Assembly: GCA_958496175.1 (NCBI GenBank)
Contig: OY292274.1
Location: 57,794,630-57,858,629 of the forward strand
DNA from: Sisyra terminalis
Taxonomy: Eukaryota; Arthropoda; Insecta; Neuroptera; Sisyridae
Length of the DNA stretch: 64,000 nt
Direction of reading: 5' to 3'
Each line of letters begins with the position of its first letter. Within the stretch, counting starts at the first letter, position 1. Below, piece after piece: positions 36,433 through 48,700 of the stretch. The translations under genes were made by a program, and so were the position numbers. The notes under the pieces are model-generated. The model ran no database searches. It had not been told where the DNA came from and worked only from the letters and a program-made list of their open reading frames with translations.

Positions 36433-36462
36433 TTCAAAGCTTATTCAAAACATTGACAAAAA

Positions 36463-39400
36463 ATGGCACCAAACACAAAAGTGTACAATGAACAAACCGT
36501 AACAACTGCTCGTTTATTTTCACGAGACGAGGTTCTAGAATTCAATGGAAAACTTGGAAAGCCAATGTGGTGCATTATAAAAAAATCCGTTTATGATTTA
36601 ACGCCATATCTAAATGAGGTAATATTAATAATGCTTAGTTAAAAAAAATACTGCTTTGAATATAAATGTAGGCACGTTTGATTTTTGTTCCTTTTTTATT
36701 TACAACAAAGGGCGCCTAAATGTAGGTTGTGGGATGTGCAGAAAAGTTTCACTGGTGGTTATTGTGACTCGAATTTAAATTTTATTCTTTTGTGATAATA
36801 TTCTTAAATAATGGATTATGAATACATGTGGGTTTTCAAAACTATTTGGTAATTAATTTACAAATTATGTATTTTATATAATACAAGAAATCGTTTTTCC
36901 AAGTTTTAGACTACATTTTAGTTGCCCAACATTGAAAAATATTTTCAACTCTATAAAAATTTTTTTGGTATATTTTATAGCTTTTTTAAGATTTTCCAGA
37001 AGTTCGAATTTTTATTTACATTACTGCTTTGGATTGGCAGACATTATGGAAAATTTTATAATTTTTCTCTATTTCCAATCAAATTTAATTGGATGATATA
37101 TTTAACCACTTTCTTTCTAAAATTTGATAAATTGCATAGTTTAACATTTGAGAATTACGAAAAATTACCTCGGCTTCTTTTAGCTACATTGTGCTAAGTT
37201 GGATGTTTGCCGACGGCGCAGTAACATCCGATATGCTAAAGGATCAATATATTTTTTTTTGTAGTCTTCAAATATTTAGGTAAAAAAAATATACAAAAAT
37301 ATTTCTTTACCCATAGCTTTTTATTTTAAATTAAAAATAAACCAACATTCATACTCCAAATACCCACAGTAAAGTGATCCACTCAATTACAAAGAGAGTT
37401 AAAAAAGGATTATTACAATAATATTATAGTATCAATATACAATTTATTTCGATAATCTTTTAACTAAATTAGTTTTAGTTGGAGTCTTCTGCAATAAAAG
37501 TTTTATTTTGAGATATTTTTCAATCTTTTCCTGGTGAGACTTTTTCAAAAGAGTTGCTTCCCAAATAAAGTTACTAATATCAGTATATAAGGAGATACTT
37601 ATATACTAAAAGAAAAATTATTGAAACGTATTTCACATCAATAATAGCATTCACAGCAACTAAGTTAAAATAAACAATATAAATATTCTGCACTTATTTA
37701 ATAGTTACTGATTCTTCAAGGTGATTTATGCAATTTTACAGGAAGTACTTATATGCCAGAAACAATGGTTTTGTTGCTTTGTATAAAACTAGCACCCAAC
37801 CCTACAGTTCAGTTTGGTTCTCGAAATGGGTATTTTTTTTAAATTATGAAAAAAATATATTAAAAAGGCCAATTTGGTTATCAGCGTAATTGAATTTTCC
37901 CGAAAATCGACATATATTCGACTCAAATGAATAAAATATTGTTGATGTTTAATTCAGTTGGGTTAACAAAAAGTACGTAAAAATTAATAAATGAATATTA
38001 AGTTGGAAAAGTAATGAAAACAATATCTAATTAGTATAAAAAACCTTTTTTTTTACATTTTTGATTTTTTTTCATGTCGCGGATCAAACTTGGTGTAGAT
38101 AGTTGAACACAACCCAAAATATCTTAATTCTCGGATTGCTGCTTCTGAACTTTGGAGTTTCTACCTTCAATATATTAAAATATATCTATATTATTTCATT
38201 TGACGAATATTGAGATAGGCACTTATCAATTACATAAATCAAATTTATGAATCATTATTTAATTATTAACAATATTAAATATTTGCCTTTTTTACCATCG
38301 GCGCTTAAGATATTGTATGACCTCTGAATCAAATGAGTGATATTTTTAATTAAAATTTAAATATGATTTTAAAAAAATTTAAATAAATTTTAATTAAAAT
38401 TTAGCCGTATATCCCTCATATCCCAATAAATTGATTAAATTGAGAATTATTTTCTCAAAATATATAATTTTTAAAGTTTTATTAAGCATGCTATCATATA
38501 GGTATAGTCGGAATAAGACTACAGTACTCAATGTAACTGAGAGGATTTAAATGCATTTTTAATAACTATTTACAAAAAAGGAATTTGTGAAAACTGAACA
38601 AAAAGGAGACAAATTGGATTTATAACGTAACACTGTTATAAATAAATACACTTACAAAACCTTTTTGGTTCATATCATGAAAATATTGAAATAACATTGT
38701 CTACAGTAGCTTTGCTTTTGCAAGCTTATTTATTTACATTATTTTAACCATATCATATATTTTATTTTCATGTTTTTTTTAGCACCCTGGAGGTTTTGAA
38801 ATGATAGAAGAAGTTGCTGGAAAAGATGCGACCAAAGCGTTCAATGATTTTGGCCACAGTAGTTATGCCAAGAAGTTATTAGAATCCCTGAAAATAGGAG
38901 ATCTCAATGAGGTACAAAGTAAACCTTAAGTACTTTTTCCTTTTCAGAAAACTGTTTTGGGAATACATTTCATTCAAATACGAATAGTGTACATTCTTGA
39001 ACTTTTCAAGTGTTTGATTCGGAAATAGAATCAGCTCCTTTGAAATAGTTTATTTTTTAAATTAAAGTAAAGAAAATACAAATAATTAAATTTGCAGGAA
39101 GAAGTGAAAACAAAGAAAATTGTACCCCCTACACAAAAGGACCAAAACAAACCAATCGATGTTAATAATAATGAAAATTCTCGTCAAGATAAAGGAAGGT
39201 AATATAAATTTAGAATGTTTAATTTATCTTATTATAACATGCCTTATCTTATATTAACCAAGGGTGGATTTAAGGGGGACACGTGCCTTCCCTACGGTAT
39301 TTTTGTGTACTGTGGAGATTCCATCACAGTACATACTTAGAGGCAAATCAAATTATTAGAGTTGTTAAAATATATGAATAAAATAACAGAAAAAACATTA

Positions 39401-39988
39401 GTGAAACTTTAGTCTATTTTTGGCTGGAATTGTGAGTTTTTTCGTTGCATACCTTTTACGCACTTGCAAATGAAAGATGATATTGGCCCCCCCCAGAAAA
39501 AAATCCTGAATCCATCTTTGCCACCAACAAGATGCCAATTAAATCAATCTGTATCACTAACATTTCCAATTGTTTAAATTTGATTATCTTAACGGAGGGC
39601 TCAAAGTAGCACCTAATTAATGACGAGCCAATTTAACAATTAAAGGCTTCATTAATGATTTAAGCCCAGAAAACATAATCTAAAGACTATTCTTTTACCT
39701 TTTATAGAGGGTAAGTACCACTAGTTCAAATCCAGTCGGAGTAAAGGACTTCTAATTTTACTATCTTAAAGTAAAAATATGTTTTTTAATCTAAACCAAT
39801 GTTTCAATAGAAGTCTAGTAATTAATTAATAGGATGATCAGTAAGAAAATATAAAAAATATTTTACTTTCGTAAGATTTTATAAAAGAGAATTTCTCCTT
39901 TCAGACATTTTGACTAAAATAATGATTTTTCTTTCTTTTTTGCAGTTGCCATTTTTTTATGTCCAAAATAACTTGTGGAATTTTTTAA
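36463..39988 (+). CDS. Cytochrome b5-type heme protein
   Basis: Four exons: 36463-36618, 38783-38911, 39098-39198, 39946-39988 (142 aa). Exon 1 gives a b5-type N-half with the RLFSRDEV start of the fold and SVYDLTPYL. Exon 2 opens with HPGG (first axial His, residue 53) and contains FGHSSYAKKLL (second axial His, residue 77), so both heme ligands are kept. Exon 3 encodes a lysine/asparagine-rich linker, and exon 4 a short tail ending ITCGIF. No C-terminal membrane helix is visible, so it is probably soluble and an electron carrier for a reductase or oxygenase partner. Intron 1 is 2.16 kb. Intron 3 holds MITE copy B. AATAAA follows at 39999. The short last exon is the least certain part. Confidence 0.85.
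39259..39520 (+). mobile_element. hAT-type MITE, copy B (in intron 3)
   Basis: Full-length copy of the family at 11862, 43582, 53385 and 54699, from CAAGGGTGGATTTAAGGG to TCCTGAATCCATCTTTG (262 bp). The flanking 8-mers do not match clearly, so the duplication has decayed. It sits in an intron of the cytochrome b5-type gene without touching the splice sites. Confidence 0.8.
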
Positions 39989-40061
39989 TGAAGTCAAAAA
40001 TAAAGTACTTGTAGCAATAATTATCAATTTAATATTTATTTTATACGTATTCATATAGTGT

Positions 40062-41504
40062 TTAACCTTTCCGACACGGAGGGTTGAAAAATTTCAAATG
40101 GTCCGAAGCGGGGTATCCGACATACCCCAGACCAAATCCAGTGCTTCTCAAACAAAGTGAAATAGGTTTTTAAATGAAATTTTTTTTTGAGTATTACAAA
40201 TATTTTAATTTTTTCAAAAAAATTCTAAAGTACATAATATGTGCATATTTTTTTAAATGGTAATCAAAATTAAAAAAAAAATAATATAATCACAACTTAA
40301 AAACCATAAAAAATAAAAATTATTTACAAAAGAACTTAGGTATAAAAGAAATAGTTCATATAGTTTATATAGCTAAAATATTACAAAAACTAATTTACTA
40401 ACTATGGAATATAATAAAACTATATATTTAGATTTTTTAGATATATTTAGATTACTATAATACATTTTTACAGACTATAAATTAATGTTTACAATTTGGA
40501 CAAGAAATTGTTTTAATTTGATAGCGGTGAATAAGCTACATCATATTATTAATAAGTCACATCGAATTTTAAATTTTCTGTCTTCACTTCTTGGGCAAAA
40601 ACTACAACTCGTAGTATTTGGTATATCCTGCTGGTCTTGCTCTACTGCCAATTGAAGGTTCTTCGTTGGAGTGCTATTTCCATTATTGATAACTTGGTCA
40701 AATAACTCAAAGCCGAGTTGAATGTGCTTGTGGTAATTTACATTGTTGTTTTTCCGTTTTAAAACATTTTCTTTTAGCAATTCCGTAGCCAATTCTCGAA
40801 GAAATGCTTGTCTTCGGCTACGGTCTCCTTTTCGCCAATCTGGGTTATTCTGTACCCAAATAATGTAAGCATTTAATGCAGCCATATCTATTATTTCCAT
40901 AACTATTCTGAACGGCCACCTTCTAGTAGTCCTAACAAGACTATACTGTTGGGTCATTTTGTCTCCAGTATCGACAGCTCCTTTGGTTTTATTATAATGA
41001 ATAATAATATTTGGCCTTTTTCGCGGACCATCTTCTACTTCAATATTTTTGACTTCTGTGGATAATAGTCACCGCTTGATTTTTGATTGATAAATATTTC
41101 TCTTTTGTTTCTCCTGATTGTTCCGGTGAGAGTCACATCATTTAAAAAAAAATTGTTCGCTAAAGGAATTGATGTAAAGAAATTTAGAAACACTGGTTTA
41201 GAAATAAGCAGGTAAGATCGTTAAGATCGTTAAGCACGTTCAAGAATGAATACACAACTAAACGTTTGAGAAAGAAAACAATGCATTTTACACTTTATCA
41301 CTTTCGGTTTACACTTTGCAATTTGCATTTTGAGAATTATAAAGTAATCACAGAAGAAACTCAATAAAACTGTCTCTCTTCTTTGTGCCGTAGTAGAGTG
41401 AAACATATAATCATTAAAATAATTTTTAGAAAGTTGAAGATTTTAAAGTGATCCATGGGGTGCCTGGGGTACGTAAAAACCCCGCTTCGGACCGGGAAGG
41501 TTAA
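40062..41504 (-). mobile_element. piggyBac element, internally deleted, TTAA-flanked
   Basis: TTAA at 40062-40065 and 41501-41504 bound the unit. The ends are CCTTTCCGACACGGAGGG and, inverted, CCTTCCCGGTCCGAAGCGGG, with a repeated GTCCGAAGCGGGGT motif inset at both sides. TTAA target duplication is the signature of piggyBac. The body keeps only the C-terminal part of a transposase on the minus strand. At 1,443 bp it is far shorter than autonomous elements (about 2.4 kb or more). It inserted between the cytochrome b5-type gene and the RING-like gene. Confidence 0.85.
40541..41075 (-). pseudogene. piggyBac transposase C-terminal fragment
   Basis: An open minus-strand frame of about 178 codons starts after a stop near 41078. 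It contains RPNIIIHYNKTKGAVDTGDK (the last catalytic Asp region), TTRRWPFRIVM, DMAALNAYIIW and LRELATELL. These match the end of the DDE_Tnp_1_7 catalytic domain. The C-terminal cysteine-rich targeting domain begins (CSFCPR...IRC) but is cut off. The N-terminus and the first catalytic Asp residues are missing, so it cannot be an active transposase. Confidence 0.8.
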
Positions 41505-41584
41505 ATGATATAATGTAATTATAATATGTAAATTTAATTGTATGATTTATATTTTTTTTTAATATTGTGTAATAAAAATATAAT

Positions 41585-42689
41585 TTATTCAAAAAATTCA
41601 GCCACTTCGGCTAGTTCTCGTTCACGTGCTTGCTCATGTGCCCAACGATTTTCCGCTAATTTTTCAGAAACACCCCATTTTTCGTGGAACAATAGTTTGT
41701 TGCAATTTTCTTTTGGACACTTTTTATTTTGAAATGGAGGTTTTTTCATATATAAAACCAGACATTTTAAATGTAACAAGTGACCACAATAAATACGTTC
41801 TACGTGATTATCTGACGACTCATCCGTTATAGCATCCTGCAAAGGAAATAATTATTTTGAAATTTTTATTGGATAATTTTTTTATAAGTTACATACATCG
41901 GGATTTTCTGGGAAACATTGTTCATTGCAAGCAGAACATGTCTCACGGGGCAAATCTTTAATGTTTTTTATTAGAAATAAAGCAACTTTTTCTAAACTAG
42001 GTGTTTTTTTAAATGGAGGTTCGTTAGGCTTTATTTTCCGCAATGGTGGCTCTACACATTGTCTCCCGAATTCCTTAGCTTGGCCCAAGAGGAATCGAAT
42101 AATTAATGGCGGAAAATTAGTGTCCAAGTTTTCTAATCTAAAACAAACAAAAAACAATAGTATATAAAAAAAAATATTGCACATATAAAACATACTGTGC
42201 ATAGTTCTCTGGGTAATCATTCGATATGTTTATACGACATTTTATAAAATATTTATGATTTTCCAGTAGCAATAATATTGAACTTGATTTCTGTCGTACT
42301 TTTATTTCACCATTTCCCGGTATAATATTCTTGATCGATAATATTTCATCGTAACAACAACATAAAGGATTTTCGTCAATAAAATTATTAATAAATTTCA
42401 AAAGTGGTATAATTTGCGGTTTGCCAATAAAGTCTTTCAAATATTTCTCACACAATAAAGTTAGTTTTCTGAGAAAATTTTCAGACAATGCTTTACTCTT
42501 TAGTTCGAATAGAATTATTGAAGACGGATAATTTTCAGAGAATTGAAAACATACAATAATATGTTTACATAATGTTCGTTTTATTTCAACGCGGACCATA
42601 GATTGGACGCATGTGATAAGTTTAGAATCACTGATAACATTTTCACATAATTTTCGAATTTCTGACAATTCATCTTCAATCAATCCCAT
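41585..42689 (-). CDS. RWD-like plus C-terminal RING-like protein (putative E3 ligase)
   Basis: Three exons: 42196-42689, 41897-42137, 41585-41836 (328 aa). I start at the ATG giving MGLIEDELSEIRKL, since the frame upstream has no ATG. Residues about 1-165 look like RWD/UEV-type alpha-beta sequence (ICFQFSENYPSSIILFEL, then YFIKCRINISNDYPENY). The C-terminus has RING-like ligands: CSAC, then YCGHLLHLKC, then CPKENC. It ends with a conserved-looking KLAENRWAHEQARERELAEV stretch, a tail I recall from an RWD-RING family shared by animals and plants. The last cysteine pair is spaced C-x4-C rather than C-x2-C, and the first loop is long. Likely an E3 ubiquitin ligase; FANCL shares the broad RWD-then-RING order, but I cannot equate them. 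Confidence 0.75.
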
Positions 42690-43581
42690 TAGCAAACTAT
42701 TACAATTATTCAAAATTTAATATTTATTTAACTTTGGGTAGTCATTTAATTAACTTTCGGACGCTTTACTTTATTAAAGAGCCCCTAGAGATAAGCTTAC
42801 ACTTATCGGGGTTAGTTTTGCACATATATTTTTTATAAATAATTTTTATTAATTTATAATTAAGCAATCTGAATGAAGAAGAGAGTTATATTGAATATTA
42901 ATGTTTTAAATGTCAAATTGTATGAAGTAGTGTCAAATACGTCAAATGTGTGTGGTTTAATTTAGTTCTGAAGTTTGCCGAATTTTATAAAGCGCAAGCT
43001 GGCGCTAACGTACAGTGGTCTTAGAATCGGTGTTATCAATGTTTTACATTCTGTAGTTGTTATCTAGGATATTCTTCCCCTAAAAACGTTAATGGTGCTA
43101 GGGGTGCTAATCATACTAATCTCTGTTAAAGAAAAGACCTTAGACGGCATTTTTAATATTAAAAAAACCTACAAGAAGTCATTTAAAATCGTTCAAAGTC
43201 ATTCAAGACATTTCAAATACAATGATTTAAAAATGCTTTAATGTATTTTTTAACGGGGATGGTACTAATGGTACTAATTGTGCTTATGGTCTTAAAGATG
43301 GAAAACAAAGCGTTAAGAACCAGAAGACCTATACCTTACATTGATTCGAATTTAAACACATGCTAAGAGTTCATTTTTTCTTACATAGGTCACGCAAAGA
43401 ACTTAAAAGCTCTGGTGAAAATATTTGCTATTATAAAATTAAGTTATAATAAATATATAAAATACATAAAACATATAAAATATAAAAAATTCTAAAGTTG
43501 TGAAACAATGTATTCTATTAAAGCTTATTTATTAATGTTAAATATCAATTAAGTTTTAAATTTAAGTAATACAATATGAGT

Positions 43582-43785
43582 CAAGGGCGGATTTAGGGGG
43601 GACGGTGGAAACGTTCCCCCCAGGGTATTTTTGTGTACTGTAAAGATTCCATAATAGTACATACTTAGAAGCAAATCAAATTATTATAGTTGTGAAAATA
43701 TATGAATTAAATATCAAGTAAAACATTAATAACATTAATAACATTAGTAAAACATTAGAACATTCGTAAAACTAGTCTATTTCTG
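43582..43785 (+). mobile_element. hAT-type MITE, copy C (3'-truncated)
   Basis: Begins CAAGGGCGGATTTAGGGGGG and follows the family through GTATTTTTGTGTACTGTA, but loses similarity after ACTAGTCTATTTCTG. The right terminus is absent. An extra AACATTAATAACATTAATA expansion interrupts the body. Confidence 0.7.
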
Positions 43786-45042
43786 ATTTATGAATTTGAT
43801 TGATGATTCTCGAACGATCTGCATCTATTCCTCAATTGACCATTGGGAAATGATGAACAATTCAAATCCATTGAATAATTCGTTTCTGTAGTCAAAAATT
43901 CAATAAGAACAATATTTCGAGGCCTCAAAATACAGGTACTTACTAATCATTTATCTCCCAAAAAGATGATACTTTCTTAAGCGCAAAAACAATGTCTTTG
44001 CCCTTAACTCCCTGATAATTATAATCTGTAAAAATATATTATATTATTATTTAAATAAATCATAATTTCTAGTTTAATTAACTTGTAAACTGAGAAACAT
44101 ATGGCGCAGCTCATTTGCATAATTCTAACAATGGTTGCCAAACTTCAGCATTTAGTAAAGAAAACGGATAATCGCTAGATTGTTTTTCTTGTTAAGAGTT
44201 ATGAGATGTTAAATGTTAAATAAGTTAAGAGTTTGTGCAAAAGGACATTCACAATATCAATGCAAATTTTCCAAAAGGATAATTTTCAAGTGCACAAAAA
44301 GAATATAAGGGATGGGTTTTTTTCGCTGAAACTGTGTAAAATGTCTTAGACTGAATCATCTTCAACGGTGTTGTATAAAAACAATTTCCAGTTATTGGCT
44401 AGATCTTTGGAAAATCAAAATGGGAAGTTAAGAAGGTGAAAATGCATGCATCAATTTAGCCCTAAAATTGGTCGTTTTCGAGGGGGCCTTTTTATTAAAA
44501 GAGAATATTTTATCAATGGGTTTTAGAACAATAGCCATATGTGAGTAAAAATGAGATTTCTTTTTGTCCTGTGCGCAAAACGACATCCACAATATCATTT
44601 CAAATTTTTCAAAAGGACACTTTTCAAGTACATAAAAAATAGAAGACATGGTGTTTTTCCTGAAATTGTGCTGAATATTTTAAACTGAATCATCTTTAAC
44701 AGTATTGCATAAAAACAATTTCCATTTATTGGCTAGATTCTAATAATAAAAATAATCCTAATAACAAATATAATAATAACGAAAGTCTACCATCCCTAGC
44801 ATCATCGTATGTGATCATATCTCTGTATAAAATAATATGAAAAATATGTCTGTACAAAATAATATGTAAAATGAAAATATAAGGCATTTAAAGGTATTTT
44901 AAAAATTCAAAACGCTCATTAGAAGTAATTTAAAGTTATTAATTACATTTTAAATGTTATGATTTCAAAATTCCTTTTTTAAACAGGGTACCTATATGAG
45001 AAAAAAACACTGATAAAGTTGAACCTAAATTTAAAATTTAAT
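43786..45042. other. No gene; short internal duplication
   Basis: Two related tracts of about 170 bp occur at 44225-44400 and 44555-44740. Both have a CACAATATCA...TTTTCCAAAAGGA-type start and CAATTTCCAGTTATTGGCTAG-type ends. They are direct repeats without coding signal. Confidence 0.45.
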
Positions 45043-45294
45043 ATGTTTTGTTTTGTCGTACAACCTGATCATTCGAAAACTACATTTCTTCGAACCGTTA
45101 TTTTCGTAAAAAAGTATAATAAATTCAAATTGTTTATTACAATCAATAATAAAACGCTGACAACTCATGATCTGAAAAAATTCCTTAGTAAAAATAAAAA
45201 CGCTCGGTTGGTTATCAAAGGGTCAAAGACTAAAAAAGCTTTTTTTAATCAAAACGATGACAAGGAAAACCTATATTTTAAGATTGGTATCTAA
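45043..45294 (+). CDS. Unknown lysine-rich small ORF
   Basis: The ATG at 45043 opens an 83-codon frame starting MFCFVVQPDHSKTTFLRTV and ending NLYFKIGI. The mix (TTHDLKKFL, ARLVIKGSKTKKAFF) looks more protein-like than most frames here, with regular hydrophobic spacing and few AT-driven repeats, but I see no known motif, promoter or introns. It could be a small intronless gene, an exon, or a decayed insertion. It lies between two minus-strand genes. Confidence 0.25.
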   Translation: MFCFVVQPDHSKTTFLRTVIFVKKYNKFKLFITINNKTLTTHDLKKFLSKNKNARLVIKGSKTKKAFFNQNDDKENLYFKIGI

Positions 45295-45776
45295 AAATAT
45301 TTGATTTTTTTCGCTGACTTTGAACAGTTATACTGTTGATCACTATATATCAAATATATTGTGGTCTTATTTACGTAATATGGTTTACAAAAGTAAGCTA
45401 TAAACATAAATTTGAACCAAAGTTCAAATAAATGAATTACTGACGTATTTCCCAGATACGTACTTCCATTGCAAATGTTTGCATACGTTTGCAGAAATTT
45501 TACTTCTTAAAATTGTTCACCGCTCTAATAGATAAGATGCACTCGAGAACATAGAATATATTATCTTGTAGAATATGTTATCTACATAGAGTATGTTATC
45601 TTGTATTACAATCGAATCAGAAGATACCTTGCATACCTCCCAAAAAAAAAGTGCTAGAAATTTTAGTTAGTTTTAATAAGTAAGCTATAAAGAATATAAA
45701 CTATAAACTAAAAGAAACTATAAAATGTGTTTACTAGTTTATTTTATTTAAACTCTTATTTGAAACAAAGAAATAA

Positions 45777-48700
45777 TTATAAACAGCTTTTGGATTCAAT
45801 TTGAAACGAGTAAACAAAGTTTTCCTTGTTTTCTCGATATCGAGCTTTCAGCAAATATTCATTGGCCAAATCACTAGTGCACAGTGCATAGTTGGAGCAA
45901 GCTTTTTGAAATTCTTTTAACAAATCACGAACTTCTTGCAGTCTTACCCTTCGATTGTCCACGTAGAAAATTGAAGACTTCAAAAAATCATAGCTTTTGG
46001 CAAATAAAATTTCCTTATCAGTCAACACCGTTTTTTTTGGCTCTGAATTTTTCGCGATTGGCTCTAATGCCTTTTCATTTTCTTCGGATGCCAGTTCCCT
46101 TGGCTTTGAATAAGAATGGGGCCATACACGAAAAGCGGACAAAAATCGTCGTAAAATATTGGGAAGCGATGTCGATTCGTTTGATGTAAAAGATGGTTTG
46201 TTGTGAAATGAACTTAAAGTATGCACTGGTCCTACAATACATTCTCCTTTATATTTTTCATTGGAGCTTTGAGATAATAAATCTTCGGACATTTCTGGTA
46301 ATTTATCAAGAAGATGAACTAATAAATCGCCAATGTATGGAATGTATGGGTGATTTTGTCGAGCACGATTAAAAGCTCGTTGATAATTTGGCATACGCGT
46401 GTCCCGATACAAGAGGCACAGCTTTTCAAAAATACTTGAAAATATAAAAAAATATAAATTTATAATATTTATAATTGTGATAAACCTTACAAATATTTCG
46501 ATGCGTGTTTTTGTCGTACGTAAGACCATGTAGAATGTAAACGATAAATTGGTGGACTCTGCAATCCATATAAAATGCTTCGACAGGATTGAAAATTGAA
46601 TATTTTATTACATTTATCCGCAGTTGTGATGAAACGAGCAATTAAACGAGCTCGAAGCTAAATTTTTGAAGTTTTTATAAACAGAAATATAAAATTAATT
46701 TCCACGAATATACCTTTTCTATTTCTTCTCTCAGTACTTCAGTGGTTATTAAAGAACTGATACGATGTGAAAATGCTATTATCGCACTAATATTTGGTGC
46801 ATTTTTGGACGACCGTTGCCAAATCAGCACTGCTAATTCATTTTCCTCGAGTTTCAAGAACAAATCTCGATCAATCATTGTTATCTGATAGGCTAATGTT
46901 GTAGAATCAAAATCCCAAGCAGAAAGTACCATGTTTAGGCTAAGCTTTTGTCTTAAACTTTGAAGATATTTATCTCGGATATTTATTTTCTTTTCTGAAT
47001 TTTCTTCAACTGTATCACTTTTATTCATATTCATTTCTCTGGTTTGATTTTGAACGGCCGAAATATTGCATTTACTTCGACTTGAAACTTTACTCTTACC
47101 TTCTTTGTTGTGGCTAGGAGATTTTAAAAAACTTTTTGGGAAAAATCGACGTTTGTTTTCTAAAAACAATGAACTATTAATAAAAACGTTTATAAAAGTG
47201 TTGAACTTTTGAAACCTGTTTGTTTATTGAAGGTTTCATGATAATCTTGAATGGTTTTCAAATGTAAAATTAACTCTTGATAAATATTTTGTAGTGGCTT
47301 TGGACGATACCAGAACTCTGGAGTCCAAAAATGAATCATTGAATTATTTTTTTGAAGCTTTGTTTGACTAAAATATAGTTATTTTTAATAATTGTTTTTG
47401 TTGTAAAAAAATCTTTTGAATTGCCGGAAGAGGGTACAAAAGATATTTAACTAATGGTTGGTAGCTGTAACTTACTAAAATCAAGATGAAATACCTCATA
47501 AGTCAAACTGGAGGGTATGCTCCCCAAAGGCGAATGACAACTATAATTAGAAGAGTAGACAAACAAATCAAAGAAGTCTTCGAAAGAATATTTTAAGATA
47601 GAAAATAAGAATTCTGACTTCTTTCTCTATATATTACTTTGAGATCTTTATGTTATCAGTAGCATCAATTAATTAATCATTACATTGATTACCTGGCGGG
47701 GTACAACATTACAATTGAAAAGTGCGTAACAAATATCGGAAATTTCAAAAGTAATATGTTACCCATATGGGCTATTTGTTTGGAATAAACATAATTTTTC
47801 ATTATTATTAAAAAGTTTTACTATTAAGTTTTATAGCAGTCATTATCAAATATTTATAATTTGTCTATTGAATTTTATTGTTTTTATTTTGGTTTTACTA
47901 TTAGGTATATCATTTGCACAAATACCAAAACGAATTTTTTCAATTTCAAATTTCTAAGTTTCTCTGTACTGAGTCATGAAAGGGCAACATTTTTATTGTG
48001 TTTACAGTAAAGAGTATCAACAAAATTTAATTAATATTATTAAAAGAAAATCATAGGTTTAAATAGATATTATACTTTTGTACCCTCACAGGAGAAATTA
48101 CGGTATCATTTCAAAAAATGCATATACTTAAAAACAGAAGAAGAAATTTTTGGTTGGTTCATGAATGATTCATAAGATATTGAAGAGGTTAATTGGCGTT
48201 TTGAAATAGGGAGACGCAATCCAGATTCCGTTGGTTGTCTTCGAATATTAACAAGTGAAACAGCACGTTTCATCTTAAAATTATTAATAAAAATTTAATT
48301 TTTAAAAAAATACTGTTCTTTTTTATATTTATTATACTTGAACAGAAACTCTATCTCCGGGAGTAATATTCCAAGGGCCTAAACCATAATAAAAATGCGA
48401 TTGTGGGGATAATCCATAAGTTCTTTTATGTCGCTTACGTACTCCGGTGATTTTTTCCTTTGTCTTTGAGATTGCTTTTTCCCAAATTTCTACCGATTCA
48501 ACCATTAAACTATTAAGATTCATGTACATTCCATTGGTTTTTGCTATCTTCAGTCTAAATTATTATTTGCTATTTTATTATATTAGTGATACCTACAATC
48601 GGATGCATTTCATTTGGAAATGTTGTGCGATATAAGTGTTTCGCTATTCGTTGTGATCTACTAACATCTTCTTGAACATCATGCAAACAATGAATTGAAT

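Noticed and set aside
36922..37197. 91-codon Phe-rich frame in intron 1 of the cytochrome b5-type gene
   Set aside because: Extreme Phe/Leu/Lys content is typical of T-rich DNA. It starts after TTTTAG by chance and interrupts a known intron.
41882..42220. Reading the RWD/RING gene exons as separate genes
   Set aside because: The apparent separate starts are intron sequence. GT-AG splicing joins all three blocks in frame.
48106..48273. Ending the PH-like gene at the TGA at 48106 as a separate gene from the RasGEF
   Set aside because: A donor (TTTTTAA/GTATATG) before that stop and an acceptor at 47367 join in phase and give one continuous protein. RNA evidence is still needed.
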